Positions 40,601-49,242 of a DNA stretch of 60,797 bases are shown here, one piece after another. Each line of letters opens with the position of its first letter. Position 1 is the first letter of the stretch. The notes under the pieces are model-generated. The model ran no database searches and was not told where the DNA came from. It worked only from the letters and a program-made list of their open reading frames with translations. The position numbers were made by a program, and so were the translations under genes. Source of the stretch: Chelonobacter sp006228105 (GTDB lineage Bacteria; Pseudomonadota; Gammaproteobacteria; Enterobacterales; Pasteurellaceae); assembly GCF_006228105.1 (NCBI RefSeq), contig NZ_VDHH01000012.1, one strand, 5' to 3'.

Positions 40601-42875
40601 CTTTTTTCGGCAGATATTTACAGGAGGAAGCAGTAATTCAGGAAAATACTTTACGGCATCCGAGGTTGATAAGTGGGAGCGGTTTAGCTGCACCTTTGTA
40701 GCGCAAGCTAAACACGCCAATCATCTATATTGGCAATTAATACTTGAAATCAACAACACAGTACCGGGGCAATTTGAGTTTAGGAAAACTAAACTCGAAA
40801 GAGGAAATGTTGCAACAGATTGGACACCCGCACCGGAAGACAGCGAAACCGCACTTGCTGTTGTTGCGTCCGCCGTTGAAACTGAAAAATCTGCTCGTGT
40901 GGCGGCAGATTTAGCCGAAGCCCAAGCCAGAACCGCACTCGTGGGGCGAGTTGCCAATGCGGAAGCGGATTTGACCGAAGAAAAGCGAGTTCGGGTTGAA
41001 GCTGACAGGGCGCAAACGGAGGAAACGAAAAAGCTCACATCTCGTGTCGGCACAGCTGAAAGTACGCTGACCAAGTTGAACGAAACCGTAGCGGATAATC
41101 AGCGCTCAGCGGCAACACAGTTTACTGAGATGAACAGTAAGTTTAACAGTTTGTCTGTTGGCGGACGGAACTTGTTGTTAAATACTGCCAAAATGACAAA
41201 TAGGTCAAGCTGGCTGTTTTATAAAAACGCCCCCCAATCTCAAACGGAGTTACCTCGATCAGATGATGTTTTAACTATCAAAACCGTCGAAGCGAGTTGG
41301 ACAGGTTATAGGCAAATTGTATCTGATGACCGGGTTATTGAAGGCCGACAGTACATTGCTACGTTTGAAGTTAGAGCTAAAACGCAATCAACAGTTGGGG
41401 TAGCTGGTACGGTTCGTTTTTTCTTCAGGGAATATTTTGGCGCAACCAGTCGCCAAGTATCTGCTAAGTACTTAGCTATCAGTGGCTTGGATACGTGGGA
41501 AAAGATTAGCATACCTTTTACTGCAAGTTATAGCGCCGATCATAAATATTTTATTTATTACATTGAAGCTGTTCTTGCGGATAAAGAATTTGAAATACGG
41601 AAAATGAAGCTGGAAACAGGTTCAATTCCGACAGACTGGACGCCTGCACCGGAAGATACTGACAGTGCCATAGTCGAAACTAACGCCAAGGTTACCGCAC
41701 TTGAGCGAACCACGGCAGAAGCCGATAAAGCGCTTGCTGAGCAGTTTAAGCAGATGCAGACTAGTGTTGGCGCTAATAATGCAAAAATCACCGCTGTCGA
41801 AAAAGCGGTAAGTGATGAAAAGCAAGCCACAGCAACTAAGTTACAGACGCTAGAAAGCAGTTTTAGCAATCTGAAAGTTGGCGGACGTAACTTGCTGCTC
41901 AATTCCGGCAATATCGGCTGGAATGGCACAGGTTACACATTGCGTTTAGCCTTGGCGGAAGCACCTGCGGTGGGAGAAGATGTCACGGTTACACTGTGGG
42001 GTGAAATTTCCGACTTGCGGACTGGTGTTGCTTTTTACAATACTCAAGGTTATAGCGAAATCGGCAAATTAGTGAAAATCGCTGATGGCGTTTATCGTGG
42101 TTCAGGTAAATGGGGCTTGCCGATGAATGGCGCAACACCACGAGCCCCAAACAACACACACTTAAATATCTATTTTTACCCGAACGATACAAGTAAAGGT
42201 ACGAATATTGTTAACCGTGTTAAATTGGAACGTGGTGCGGTCGGCACAGATTGGTCACCCGCACCGGAAGACAGCGAAACCGCTCTGACGGAAGCAACAG
42301 CGAAAATCACTGCACTACAAACTGTTGTGAGCAACAACCAACAATCTGCCACTCAGCAGATTAGCACAATGCAATCATCCCTAAATAACGCTACTGCTAA
42401 AATCAGTGATGTACAGAAAACGGTGGCAGATGTCAGCGGCAAAGTATCATCAACCCGCACACTGAAAACTGAAGTGACAACGGCTGGGCGTACGGTCATT
42501 ACCGGAATAGTGATGGGTGCCGCTGCGGATAACAACACCGTTGAAAGCTCAGTGATTTTGATGGCGGATAAATTTGCGGTGGTCAAAAATGCGCAGGACG
42601 GAACTGTAACCCCAATGATGTCGGTGATTAATCATCAGGGCAAATCACGGCTGGCAATGAGTGGCGATATTGTAACGCGCGGAACTGTTTTGGGTGCAAG
42701 TTTTGAGGGCGGTTCTATTCGGATCGGTGGCGGGCGCTTTGATGTGACCAATGCCGGACAGGTGTCTATTCGCAGTAATCCGACTGCTAACATTGGGTTG
42801 GCAATGTCAAATGAGGCATTGATTATCTATGATGAGCGTGGTCGGGTGCGGTTTAAAGCGGGGAAACTACGATGA
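37617..42875 (+). CDS. Host specificity / central tail fibre protein J
   Basis: A 1752-residue lambda J-like protein. The N-terminal about 770 residues are the conserved hub (FNALADGRIIKIPDVYNP, GFWNGTFKSDFTDNPAWIFY). A fibronectin III-like segment follows at about 625-790. Three repeats starting GGRNLLLN at about residues 906, 1181 and 1422, each closing with a TDWTPAPED or TDWSPAPED motif, are separated by coiled coils. The C-terminus carries a DUF1983-like domain (SVILMADKFAVVKN). The repeats resemble carbohydrate-binding modules and may bind the receptor. Confidence 0.93.
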   Translation: MGGPSGGSARTPVEAPDSAASAQYLRAIGLISYGPIKGAVNGFKTTYFDRTPIENENGSTNFTNTQISWRLGTQDQLPLEGFEFSEREVSVGTPVKTAVAVSKTVIDRDVDRIRMTVGVDALFEQNDDGDTNGSTVQLLVQIGNARSESITIEGKYSSRYLTSAIFDNLPPRPFTITVSRITPDSKSQRLQNNTFWASYTEIIDAKLAYPNCAMVGIRLDSRDTPQFPNFNALADGRIIKIPDVYNPENRTYSGFWNGTFKSDFTDNPAWIFYDLVTNVECGLGARLGDYGCDKFDLFKIAQYCDQLVPDGYGGTEPRMRCNLWLTEQSSAYEVIQALASNFRAMPIWNGTQITVRQDRPADPVWTFTQANVLDGKFSRQYAPLKSIHTAVEVEYQDERDHYQRKVEYVVDDALVKRYGYNVKKIVAYGCTSRGQAHRLGKWVIATESLEQCTITFGVGREGLAVIPGDVVEVADNDYADVNLGGRVIAVEGKQVTLDRPIEFSTGCTLAYAVIENDKLVTKRIKIKSANQAAIELEDIADGLNPYDQWTLNTPKVSTQLFRVLTISENEQGYSITALQHEPQKEAIVDNGAHFDPIVDTLHSGKTPQVSHTAVSMEADGIVFTWETPSVVGEVTFEVKLYKDGKLYRTYSNLTSPTVTFTDLPNGAYVAEVRAKNALGQYSEVVANGFEIDFEVKELIALPEIMAIALRWRLPRFANRTSATEIWYSKTDNVLTAQKAATLPYPQNYWTLSGVGLSQTWYFWARMVDSNGTSGQFTPVVKGEADHRPNILVDYLNGQITETALGKDLIAQLTGFKDGIAQADDKIAQEARNRSAQLLAEAQARSQAIAAEATKRSAEVKAAADKAAQALLDKAKELGTQISTAQTTADNAVSTTNTLTARFDNLAVGGRNLLLNTGKLTDKNLWRFSKHANQTQAEIARTDSALTLKSTSAYWVQYYQRSLENAVLVNEIVEGETYTFSFEAKANTLTQNYIRFFFRQIFTGGSSNSGKYFTASEVDKWERFSCTFVAQAKHANHLYWQLILEINNTVPGQFEFRKTKLERGNVATDWTPAPEDSETALAVVASAVETEKSARVAADLAEAQARTALVGRVANAEADLTEEKRVRVEADRAQTEETKKLTSRVGTAESTLTKLNETVADNQRSAATQFTEMNSKFNSLSVGGRNLLLNTAKMTNRSSWLFYKNAPQSQTELPRSDDVLTIKTVEASWTGYRQIVSDDRVIEGRQYIATFEVRAKTQSTVGVAGTVRFFFREYFGATSRQVSAKYLAISGLDTWEKISIPFTASYSADHKYFIYYIEAVLADKEFEIRKMKLETGSIPTDWTPAPEDTDSAIVETNAKVTALERTTAEADKALAEQFKQMQTSVGANNAKITAVEKAVSDEKQATATKLQTLESSFSNLKVGGRNLLLNSGNIGWNGTGYTLRLALAEAPAVGEDVTVTLWGEISDLRTGVAFYNTQGYSEIGKLVKIADGVYRGSGKWGLPMNGATPRAPNNTHLNIYFYPNDTSKGTNIVNRVKLERGAVGTDWSPAPEDSETALTEATAKITALQTVVSNNQQSATQQISTMQSSLNNATAKISDVQKTVADVSGKVSSTRTLKTEVTTAGRTVITGIVMGAAADNNTVESSVILMADKFAVVKNAQDGTVTPMMSVINHQGKSRLAMSGDIVTRGTVLGASFEGGSIRIGGGRFDVTNAGQVSIRSNPTANIGLAMSNEALIIYDERGRVRFKAGKLR

Positions 42876-43240
42876 GTTACGGTATTGAGGTTTTTGGACA
42901 GAATCTGAACTTTAACGCTTATTTGAAAAGCGGCAAAATAATCAAGGAGATTGTTGTTGGTAATCATAGAGGAACGCTGTCTTTTGCGTTGCCGACCATG
43001 TCAAATACGTATGGCACATTGACTTATCTCTTTGTGCCGTTATATCAGCAGTGGTCGTTAGTACCGCCTCGCACGCCTAAAATTTGGTTTACCAACAGAA
43101 GTCATATTAATGTGAGCTGGGAAGATATCCCATATTACATGGACGAAGGGATTCCACCTGATTGGCGAGAGAGGCTGTTTGGCAGTGCCAGCGCGCAAGG
43201 TACCAATCAGGGCGGGATTTTAATGGTGATTGCATTATGA
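42872..43240 (+). CDS. Tail-associated protein (122 aa)
   Basis: ATGA overlap with J. Begins MSYGIEVFGQNLNFNAYL; beta-rich, with Trp/Tyr and Pro-containing segments. Shares its start (MSYG, E-V/L-F or L) with the next gene. Likely decorates the fibre tip. No family certain. Confidence 0.7.
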   Translation: MSYGIEVFGQNLNFNAYLKSGKIIKEIVVGNHRGTLSFALPTMSNTYGTLTYLFVPLYQQWSLVPPRTPKIWFTNRSHINVSWEDIPYYMDEGIPPDWRERLFGSASAQGTNQGGILMVIAL

Positions 43241-44178
43241 GCTACGGATTTGAATTACTGGACGAGCAAGGGAAGCTTGTATTGAATCATGAGCTTCCGA
43301 CACTGCAATACGGCGCATCAACAGATAGCAGACTTCATAATTTGCTAGATGGGCAAAAAGAAAGAGGGGGGATTTATTCGAAATACTATGTGCCGTTGAA
43401 AGCAAAAAGTTATTATCCATTAGTAGTCTATGAATCAATTGAGTTTATCTACCCTATTGTGAGACAAGTTTATTACCCTACAAATTTTCCGACGTATCTG
43501 ACGGGAACGCCACCTCAGCACAAAACCGATTATCGCTCGACGGAGCATGGTTTTCCTAGAGAGTGGTTAAATGACGGACGTCCTCACAGAACTCACGTTG
43601 TGGAAGTTCACCAAGAGGAAGCAATGGAAAATAAGGTCAATGTGCATGTTTTTGAGAATGCCCGTTTTTTACCGCCGAACGATGCGCAATACGGCATGCA
43701 GGTTTTTGATGACACCGGAACGTTGCTTTATGACACCTCTCGTACTTTATTGCGGATATTAGATGTCATCCAAATTAATCACGGAGATAGAGACCTTACT
43801 ATCCGCAAAGAGTATCCCATGAGTAAACGGATAGGTTTTGCGGTGTACGGTACCGTGACCACTAACCATAATTGGTTTGATACATGGATGTATTTACACC
43901 AAAGGGCACCCCAAATCGGTTACCCGCTCTATTTTTGGCATTTTTGGATAAAGTTATATAAGAGTGCTTGGGGAAGCTGGACGCCAAGTAGAGGAATGCC
44001 TCAATATTCAGACTGGTTAAAAACCGGTTATCAAGGGATTGAAATCGGTAAAAATCTACTCGCCGCAGATTCTAATTTTAATTCCGGACAGGTATTCGGT
44101 CAGATGACGGTTCTCGTTGTCGATCTCGAAAGCTCCTTACCTGAGGGTGCTTCACCCGATGCAAGACTTTATGTTTAA
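43237..44178 (+). CDS. Tail-associated protein (313 aa)
   Basis: ATGA overlap with the previous gene. Two related units can be seen: MSYGFELLDEQGKLVLN at the N-terminus and YGMQVFDDTGTLLYDTS at about residue 152, so it may be an internal duplication of a small tail-tip domain. Rich in Tyr and Trp. Receptor-binding or fibre tip role inferred from position after J. Confidence 0.7.
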   Translation: MSYGFELLDEQGKLVLNHELPTLQYGASTDSRLHNLLDGQKERGGIYSKYYVPLKAKSYYPLVVYESIEFIYPIVRQVYYPTNFPTYLTGTPPQHKTDYRSTEHGFPREWLNDGRPHRTHVVEVHQEEAMENKVNVHVFENARFLPPNDAQYGMQVFDDTGTLLYDTSRTLLRILDVIQINHGDRDLTIRKEYPMSKRIGFAVYGTVTTNHNWFDTWMYLHQRAPQIGYPLYFWHFWIKLYKSAWGSWTPSRGMPQYSDWLKTGYQGIEIGKNLLAADSNFNSGQVFGQMTVLVVDLESSLPEGASPDARLYV

Positions 44179-44197
44179 AAATATCTACAACCTACAC

Positions 44198-44224
44198 ACC
44201 GCACCCAAAAGTGCGGTTTTTTAT
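44198..44224 (+). terminator. Terminator built from inverted uptake sequences
   Basis: ACCGCAC / GTGCGGT hairpin followed by T6; a common arrangement in Pasteurellaceae. Confidence 0.85.
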
Positions 44225-44245
44225 TACCTAAAATAAGGAAATCTT

Positions 44246-44584
44246 ATGAAATACATCGAAAAATCAATCGAAGACGAACAAACAGGCGCAACAGCGAATT
44301 ACCACGAAGTGACCACGCTGAATATTGACTACATCAATGGCAACGCTACCGTCGTCACAGCCTCTTATGTCAGCGCTAAAACCAAAGCAGCGGGCAAAAA
44401 TGCGCTGTCGTTCAGCTCGTTTAATCTCAGCCCGCTACCTGCGGATAGAAACGCTGTCGGTTACGACTGGGCATTGACGCAGTTAATCCAAGCGCAACCG
44501 GAAGATTTTACCCCTGAAACATACACTGGATATGTTAATCCTCACACGTTTGCTGGCGGCAAAATCAAAGATACCGCTGCTTAA
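44246..44584 (+). CDS. Hypothetical phage tail-region protein (112 aa)
   Basis: A soluble protein starting MKYIEKSIEDEQTGATANYH with a Thr/Ala-rich beta core. AAGGA precedes the ATG. Conserved family not recognised. Last phage gene before attR, separated by a terminator from the tail operon, so it may be independently expressed. Confidence 0.65.
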   Translation: MKYIEKSIEDEQTGATANYHEVTTLNIDYINGNATVVTASYVSAKTKAAGKNALSFSSFNLSPLPADRNAVGYDWALTQLIQAQPEDFTPETYTGYVNPHTFAGGKIKDTAA

Positions 44585-44588
44585 ATAA

Positions 44589-44638
44589 CATCGGCGCATT
44601 GAGTGATATATATATCACTTAGTGCGCCGATTTTTTGC
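44589..44638 (+). terminator. Strong terminator at the right end of the prophage
   Basis: CGGCGCA / TGCGCCG outer stem and AGTGATATATATATCACT inner stem, then T6. Confidence 0.85.
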
Positions 44639-44844
44639 TTTTGAGTGATTTTATTGATTGGAATTTATCCAAAGAAAAGAAAATAAGGGGTGCTTATGGA
44701 TAGGATAGTTTGACGAGAATTTGACAAAATCAGCATAAAACTAGGGCAAATCTTGCTAATTTGGTATGAATTTTGTAGCATGTCTATGTGGTTAGGTCTT
44801 TGATTAATAATGAATTTTAAATTATATCTGCTTATAGCAGCGCT

Positions 44845-44912
44845 GTCTTGAAAACCGGCGAGGGTTTACGCCCTCCGTGAGTTCGAATCTCACTTCCTCC
44901 GCCACTTTTCTG
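44845..44912. repeat. attR core, 68-bp direct repeat
   Basis: Exact copy of 231-298. It contains the anticodon loop to CCA end of tRNA-Ser without the 5' part, so it does not make a tRNA. Confidence 0.95.
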
Positions 44913-45149
44913 TTTTTTAACGTTCGCCAACGTTCACAAAGTCTAAAAAATCCCTTTAAATTCAAGTCAAAAAGCCATTTTAATGGTTTTCTTTGTTTTT
45001 TATTGTTCGTCATTGTTCAGGGTCTGATGTTCCCTCCTTGCAGGTAATCATTTTCGAGGGAACATTAAACCAAAATATTGAAGCTCGAATGATGCTAAAA
45101 CACTGGCAAAATCAATCCTCGTTTAAGCGATAAACAACTAAAAACCCTC

Positions 45150-45333
45150 AAACCGCAAAGCAAAGAATTTGCCAAAGCCGACGGCGGGATTATTGGATCA
45201 TTATAATACGACAGGCAATTGTGCTATGTGGTGGTGATAAAAAGGCAAGAAAGAACCTTTTATAAAACGATGATCGCCCTTGCAGAACAAACCTATGGAT
45301 GATTATCTCTCAATTTCAACAGGAGCAAAATAA
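45150..45333 (+). pseudogene. Decayed HigB-like toxin gene
   Basis: Pieces in different frames (KADGG, RQAIVLCGGDKKARKN, FYKTMIALAEQTY, DDYLSISTGAK-stop) line up with the intact toxin at 15303 (PLRQAIVLCAGDKSNDKKFY). At least two frameshifts. The stop overlaps the antitoxin start (TAATG). Confidence 0.6.
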
Positions 45334-45526
45334 TGAGCGTAAACTTTAAAGATGTAATAGCAGCGCTTCCGGCGGAACAGCAAGCTGAAGTTAAAGAGAT
45401 GGCGGATGAAATGCGGCAACGATATTCGGCTTTCTTCGGTGAAACGGTATGTGGAAGCGATGGGCGGTGTCTTAAACCTCTCGGTGAAACTGCCAACCGG
45501 AAAAACGGTATCGTTTAATTTGTGAT
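45333..45526 (+). pseudogene. Decayed HigA-like antitoxin gene
   Basis: AGGAG precedes ATG 45333, which opens MSVNFKDVIAALPAEQQAEV. The HTH core is missing, and the tail RYVEAMGGVLNLSVKLPTGK appears in another frame, matching RYVETMGGKLSLAVEMPTGN of the antitoxin at 14993. An internal deletion with frameshift is the simplest reading. A 61-aa frame still exists but is not a functional antitoxin. Confidence 0.65.
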
Positions 45527-45553
45527 GGTTGAATGATCAATAAGGGGGATAAT

Positions 45554-45844
45554 ATGCGACAGGTTACTGGTGATTTAACGACTTTTGCGGTCTATGTGGC
45601 AAAAATAGTTTTTATTGTCGCAGGTATTCCTCTGCTGATATTTTTTGCCTTGGGTACGTTAAATAGTATTACGGTTGGGGGTATCCTCTCGGCAAAAGGA
45701 GCTTATTGGCTCATTTGTGGGATCATTGCACTTTTCTGTGTGGTATCAAAAAAATTCTATTGTGCTTTCTTGATATGTCTGCCGTTCTTGTTGCTTTTCC
45801 TGTACTTTGGCGGCATTGACTATCTTGTCGATTGGCTTTATTAA
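45554..45844 (+). CDS. Small inner-membrane protein (96 aa)
   Basis: Three hydrophobic segments at about residues 12-36, 48-64 and 66-86; AGGGGG precedes ATG 45554. No family recognised. Host gene between attR and the sec cluster. Confidence 0.6.
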   Translation: MRQVTGDLTTFAVYVAKIVFIVAGIPLLIFFALGTLNSITVGGILSAKGAYWLICGIIALFCVVSKKFYCAFLICLPFLLLFLYFGGIDYLVDWLY

Positions 45845-45859
45845 TTAACATTACGATTT

Positions 45860-45900
45860 AAAAAACAATCCGCACCTCAAACGTGCGGATTGTTATTTTA
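45860..45900. terminator. Bidirectional terminator
   Basis: CAATCCGCAC / GTGCGGATTG with A's on the left and T's on the right; serves the small membrane gene and the convergent secF end. Confidence 0.8.
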
Positions 45901-45916
45901 TTGCGGCATTGTAGTT

Positions 45917-46891
45917 TTACGGCATAATCGCGTTTTGATCTTCGCCTTCTTTTTCTATTTTTGGTGGTAGCATATGCTCCCGTCTCAAGCCTAGATCAAA
46001 GGCTAACGAAGTGGCGATATAGATTGAGGAGTAAGTTCCAAAACCAATCCCGACCAATAGCGCCAATGAGAAGTTATGGATACTTGGTCCGCCAAAAATA
46101 TACAGCGCCAATACCACGACCAATGTGGTGGCAGAGGTCATCAAGGTTCTGGCAAGCGTTTGCGTTAGAGAAATATCAATAATTTCTACCGCTGGAATAC
46201 GGCGGATTTTACGAAAGTTTTCACGGATGCGGTCAAATACCACGATACTATCATTCAGTGAGTAACCGATAACCGATAAAATCGCAGCGACAAAAGTAAG
46301 GTCGATCTCTACCTGTAATGCCGCAAATACGCCCAGTGTCACAATAACATCATGCGCCAATGCCAAGATAGCGCCAGTTCCCAAGCGCCATTCAAAACGC
46401 AATCCAACATATAGCAATAGCATGATTAAGGTTGCCAACGTGGCATAAATTGCGGCTTCAGTCAGCTCTTTGCCGACATTCGGTCCAACGAACTCAATAC
46501 TGTTGACAGTTGCTTGTGCATCAATGCCGTGTAGGATATTGATTATTTTCGGTCCGATGGTGGTATCGCCGTCTGCCGACGGTAAACGGATCATCACATC
46601 TCGTGTGCCGCCGGAAGCCTGCACAATCGCACTAGTAAACTCATTTTCCGCCAACACAGACCGCACTTTCGGCAAATCGGCAGGTTGCGAGAACGTTGCC
46701 TCAATCACTGTACCGCCGGTGAAATCTAATCCCCAGTTAAATCCTTTGGTGATCACAAAAAACAGCGATATGGCAACTACAGCTACCGAAAAAATATAGC
46801 CCAAAGGACGATATTTCATAAACGGCACAACTTTGCGTGCCAATTTAACGCCATTTTCGATTTCTATCGTTTGTTTTGCTCTTACATTCAC
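45917..46891 (-). CDS. secF: Protein translocase subunit SecF
   Basis: A 324-residue inner-membrane protein with six transmembrane segments and a periplasmic domain. The motifs GLDFTGGTVIEATF and GYSLNDSIVVFDRIREN are diagnostic. Works with SecD and YajC to drive late stages of Sec export using the proton gradient. Starts 16 bp after the secD stop. Confidence 0.97.
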   Translation of the reverse strand: MNVRAKQTIEIENGVKLARKVVPFMKYRPLGYIFSVAVVAISLFFVITKGFNWGLDFTGGTVIEATFSQPADLPKVRSVLAENEFTSAIVQASGGTRDVMIRLPSADGDTTIGPKIINILHGIDAQATVNSIEFVGPNVGKELTEAAIYATLATLIMLLLYVGLRFEWRLGTGAILALAHDVIVTLGVFAALQVEIDLTFVAAILSVIGYSLNDSIVVFDRIRENFRKIRRIPAVEIIDISLTQTLARTLMTSATTLVVVLALYIFGGPSIHNFSLALLVGIGFGTYSSIYIATSLAFDLGLRREHMLPPKIEKEGEDQNAIMP

Positions 46892-46907
46892 AATTCAATC
46901 CTCACCA

Positions 46908-48755
46908 CTAAATCGATAATTTGTTAATGCGCTTGCCACCATACAGGAAATTGACAATCGCACGTGTTCCGGTAATCGCGGTAAACATCGAGATTGCAAC
47001 CCCTAATGACAACGTAATAGCAAAACCTTTAACCGGGCCGGTTCCAACTGCATATAGAATAATCGCAGTCAAAATAGTGGTTAAGTTCGCATCAAAAATA
47101 CTGCTGAATGCACCGTTATAGCCTTCATTAATCGCTTGCTGCACCGTGCGTCCGTTGCGTAACTCTTCTTTTATTCGTTCAAAAATCAAAACGTTAGCAT
47201 CAACTGACATACCAACAGCCAAGACGATTCCGGCAATGCCCGGCATGGTCAACGTCGCCCCCGGCAACAAAGAGAGTACTCCGATTAACAGCACGATATT
47301 CAGTACCAAAGCAATGTTAGCGATAATCCCGAATTTACGATAGACCACAATCATGAACAAAATGGTAAACAGCAAGCCATAAGCGCTGGCTTCCATGCCT
47401 TGTGCGATATTCTGCGCCCCTAATGACGGTCCGATCGTCCGCTCTTCCACAATTTGAATCGGTGCAATCAAGGCACCGGCACGCAACAATACCGAAAGGT
47501 TTAATGCTTCCGCCGGGCTGTCAATGCCACTGATGCGGAAACGGCTGCCCAGGCGGTCGTTAATCGTTGCGACGTTGATCACTTCTTCGTGTTTCTCAAG
47601 AATCGGCGTGCCTTTATCGTCTAAGCGACCACTCTCTTTATATTCACTGTACAGCGTAGCCATCGGTTTACCGATTGCATCACGAGTAGCTGCGGCCATA
47701 AGATTGCCACCCTCACTGTCAAGGGTGATATTCACTTCCGGTCGTCCCGTAGTATGATCGCTGCCTGAAGTTGCGCCGGTGATATGTTCGCCGCCGAGAA
47801 TCACACGGCGGTATAACACCACCGGACGCCCTTCCCGATCATTTTTCACTTCGGAATCAGATGGTACTAAGCCACGCGCAGCGGCATCAGCGCTGGCATT
47901 GGTATTCACCAAGCGAAACTCTAATGTTGCGGTCGCGCCCAGGATTTCTTTGGCACGCGCAGTATCCTGCACCCCCGGCAATTCGATCACGATACGTTCG
48001 GCACCTTGGCGCTGAACTATAGGCTCGGCAACGCCCAACTCTTCAACCCGTTTACGCAAAATCGTTAAATTTTGCTCAATCGCATGCTCACGCACCTGTG
48101 CCAAATCGGCTTCGGTCATATTCACGGTTAAAAGGTTGCCGTTGCTGGCTACCGTCAAATCCGGATTACTGCGACGAATCAAACTTTGTGCTTCTGAAGC
48201 CTGTGCCTGTTCACTTAAGGTGACAATAGTTGAATAGTTGTCGCCAGCACGAATATTACTATAAGCAATTCGAGCTTTACGCAGTTCAGTACGCAACATA
48301 TCTTGTCGTTGCGTTTCCAGTTTCTCAAGTGCGGTATTCATATCAACTTGCATTAAGAAGCGCACACCGCCACGTAAATCCAAGCCGAGTTTCATCGGGC
48401 TGCCGCCAATCGCCTCCAGCCATCTCGGCGTTGCCGGTGCTAAATTCAAGGCAACAGAATAGCTGCTGCCTAAGCTTTCAGCCAGTTTGTCTTTCGCTAA
48501 CAATTGTTCGTCAGTGTTGCCGAATTTTGCCAACACCGAGCCGTTTTCCAGTTGCAAAGATTTAACCGGCAGTTGATTTTGCTGTAGAACTTGTTGAACT
48601 TGTTGATAAGTGGTGTTGTCTGCTTGCTGCCCGCGCGTTCCGGAAATCTGCACCGCAGGATCTTCACCATAAAGATTTGGAAGAGCATATAAAATGCCGA
48701 TGGCGACCAAAATGATCACCATCAGATTCTTCCATAAAGGGAAACGATTTAACAC
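46908..48755 (-). CDS. secD: Protein translocase subunit SecD
   Basis: A 615-residue partner of SecF. LGLDLRGGVRFLMQVD opens the P1 periplasmic domain; the C-terminal membrane region has GMSVDANVLIFERIKEELRNG. Full length for gamma-proteobacteria. Follows yajC by about 36 bp. Confidence 0.97.
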   Translation of the reverse strand: MLNRFPLWKNLMVIILVAIGILYALPNLYGEDPAVQISGTRGQQADNTTYQQVQQVLQQNQLPVKSLQLENGSVLAKFGNTDEQLLAKDKLAESLGSSYSVALNLAPATPRWLEAIGGSPMKLGLDLRGGVRFLMQVDMNTALEKLETQRQDMLRTELRKARIAYSNIRAGDNYSTIVTLSEQAQASEAQSLIRRSNPDLTVASNGNLLTVNMTEADLAQVREHAIEQNLTILRKRVEELGVAEPIVQRQGAERIVIELPGVQDTARAKEILGATATLEFRLVNTNASADAAARGLVPSDSEVKNDREGRPVVLYRRVILGGEHITGATSGSDHTTGRPEVNITLDSEGGNLMAAATRDAIGKPMATLYSEYKESGRLDDKGTPILEKHEEVINVATINDRLGSRFRISGIDSPAEALNLSVLLRAGALIAPIQIVEERTIGPSLGAQNIAQGMEASAYGLLFTILFMIVVYRKFGIIANIALVLNIVLLIGVLSLLPGATLTMPGIAGIVLAVGMSVDANVLIFERIKEELRNGRTVQQAINEGYNGAFSSIFDANLTTILTAIILYAVGTGPVKGFAITLSLGVAISMFTAITGTRAIVNFLYGGKRINKLSI

Positions 48756-48791
48756 AATTAATACCCTTTTTAATGGTATGGAAGAGAAAAA

Positions 48792-49091
48792 TTACAGCGA
48801 CTTCATTGAACCTTTCGGAAGAACGGCAACAACGAAATCTCTTTTGATTGTCACTTCAGTTGTGTCGTTTAATGCGATCACAATGTAATCATTTTCTGCT
48901 GAAGTTTTAGTAATTTTACCGATTAAACCACCGCTGGTTAACACCTCTTCGCCTTTTGCCAGAGATGCCATCAAATTACGGTGTTCTTTATTGCGCTTGG
49001 CTTGCGGGCGGAAAATCATAAAATAAAAAATTAAGGCAAAAATGACCAAAATAAAGATCATTTGCATTCCACCACCTTGTTGAGCGTCCAT
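48792..49091 (-). CDS. yajC: Preprotein translocase accessory protein YajC
   Basis: A 99-residue protein with one membrane segment (MIFILVIFALIFYFMIFRPQ) and a small cytosolic domain (LAKGEEVLTSGGLIGKITK). Part of the SecDF-YajC complex. Confidence 0.96.
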   Translation of the reverse strand: MDAQQGGGMQMIFILVIFALIFYFMIFRPQAKRNKEHRNLMASLAKGEEVLTSGGLIGKITKTSAENDYIVIALNDTTEVTIKRDFVVAVLPKGSMKSL

Positions 49092-49242
49092 TTCTTATCC
49101 TTCTAAAGTTAATTGAAAAAATCGAGTGAATAAAACTTATCAGACACCGCTGTCTTGATTTTTGGCTAGCCGTGTCCGTTTTTAAGCCTGCTAAAAATAG
49201 CATAAAAAAGCCTTAAAGTGAAAAGCTTCTTCGTTGCCAACG

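Larger units (their letters stand above)
231..44912. mobile_element. Complete-looking siphovirus-type prophage in tRNA-Ser
   Basis: Bounded by attL and attR. It holds integration, immunity, replication, recombination, lysis, packaging, HK97-type head and lambda-type tail modules in canonical order. No essential structural gene is visibly broken. Decay is confined to accessory pieces: a frameshifted gene at 4966, an antirepressor stump at 16252 and a fragment at 31505. Uptake sequences occur throughout, which suggests long residence in Pasteurellaceae. Confidence 0.95.

Noticed and set aside
44845..44904. Second tRNA-Ser gene
   Set aside because: Only the 3' part is present; the acceptor 5' strand and D arm are missing.
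231..44912. Insertion sequences or transposases
   Set aside because: No transposase-like protein and no terminal inverted repeats were seen anywhere in the window.
44822..45013. Open frame across attR
   Set aside because: Overlaps the duplicated tRNA part and has no ribosome site.
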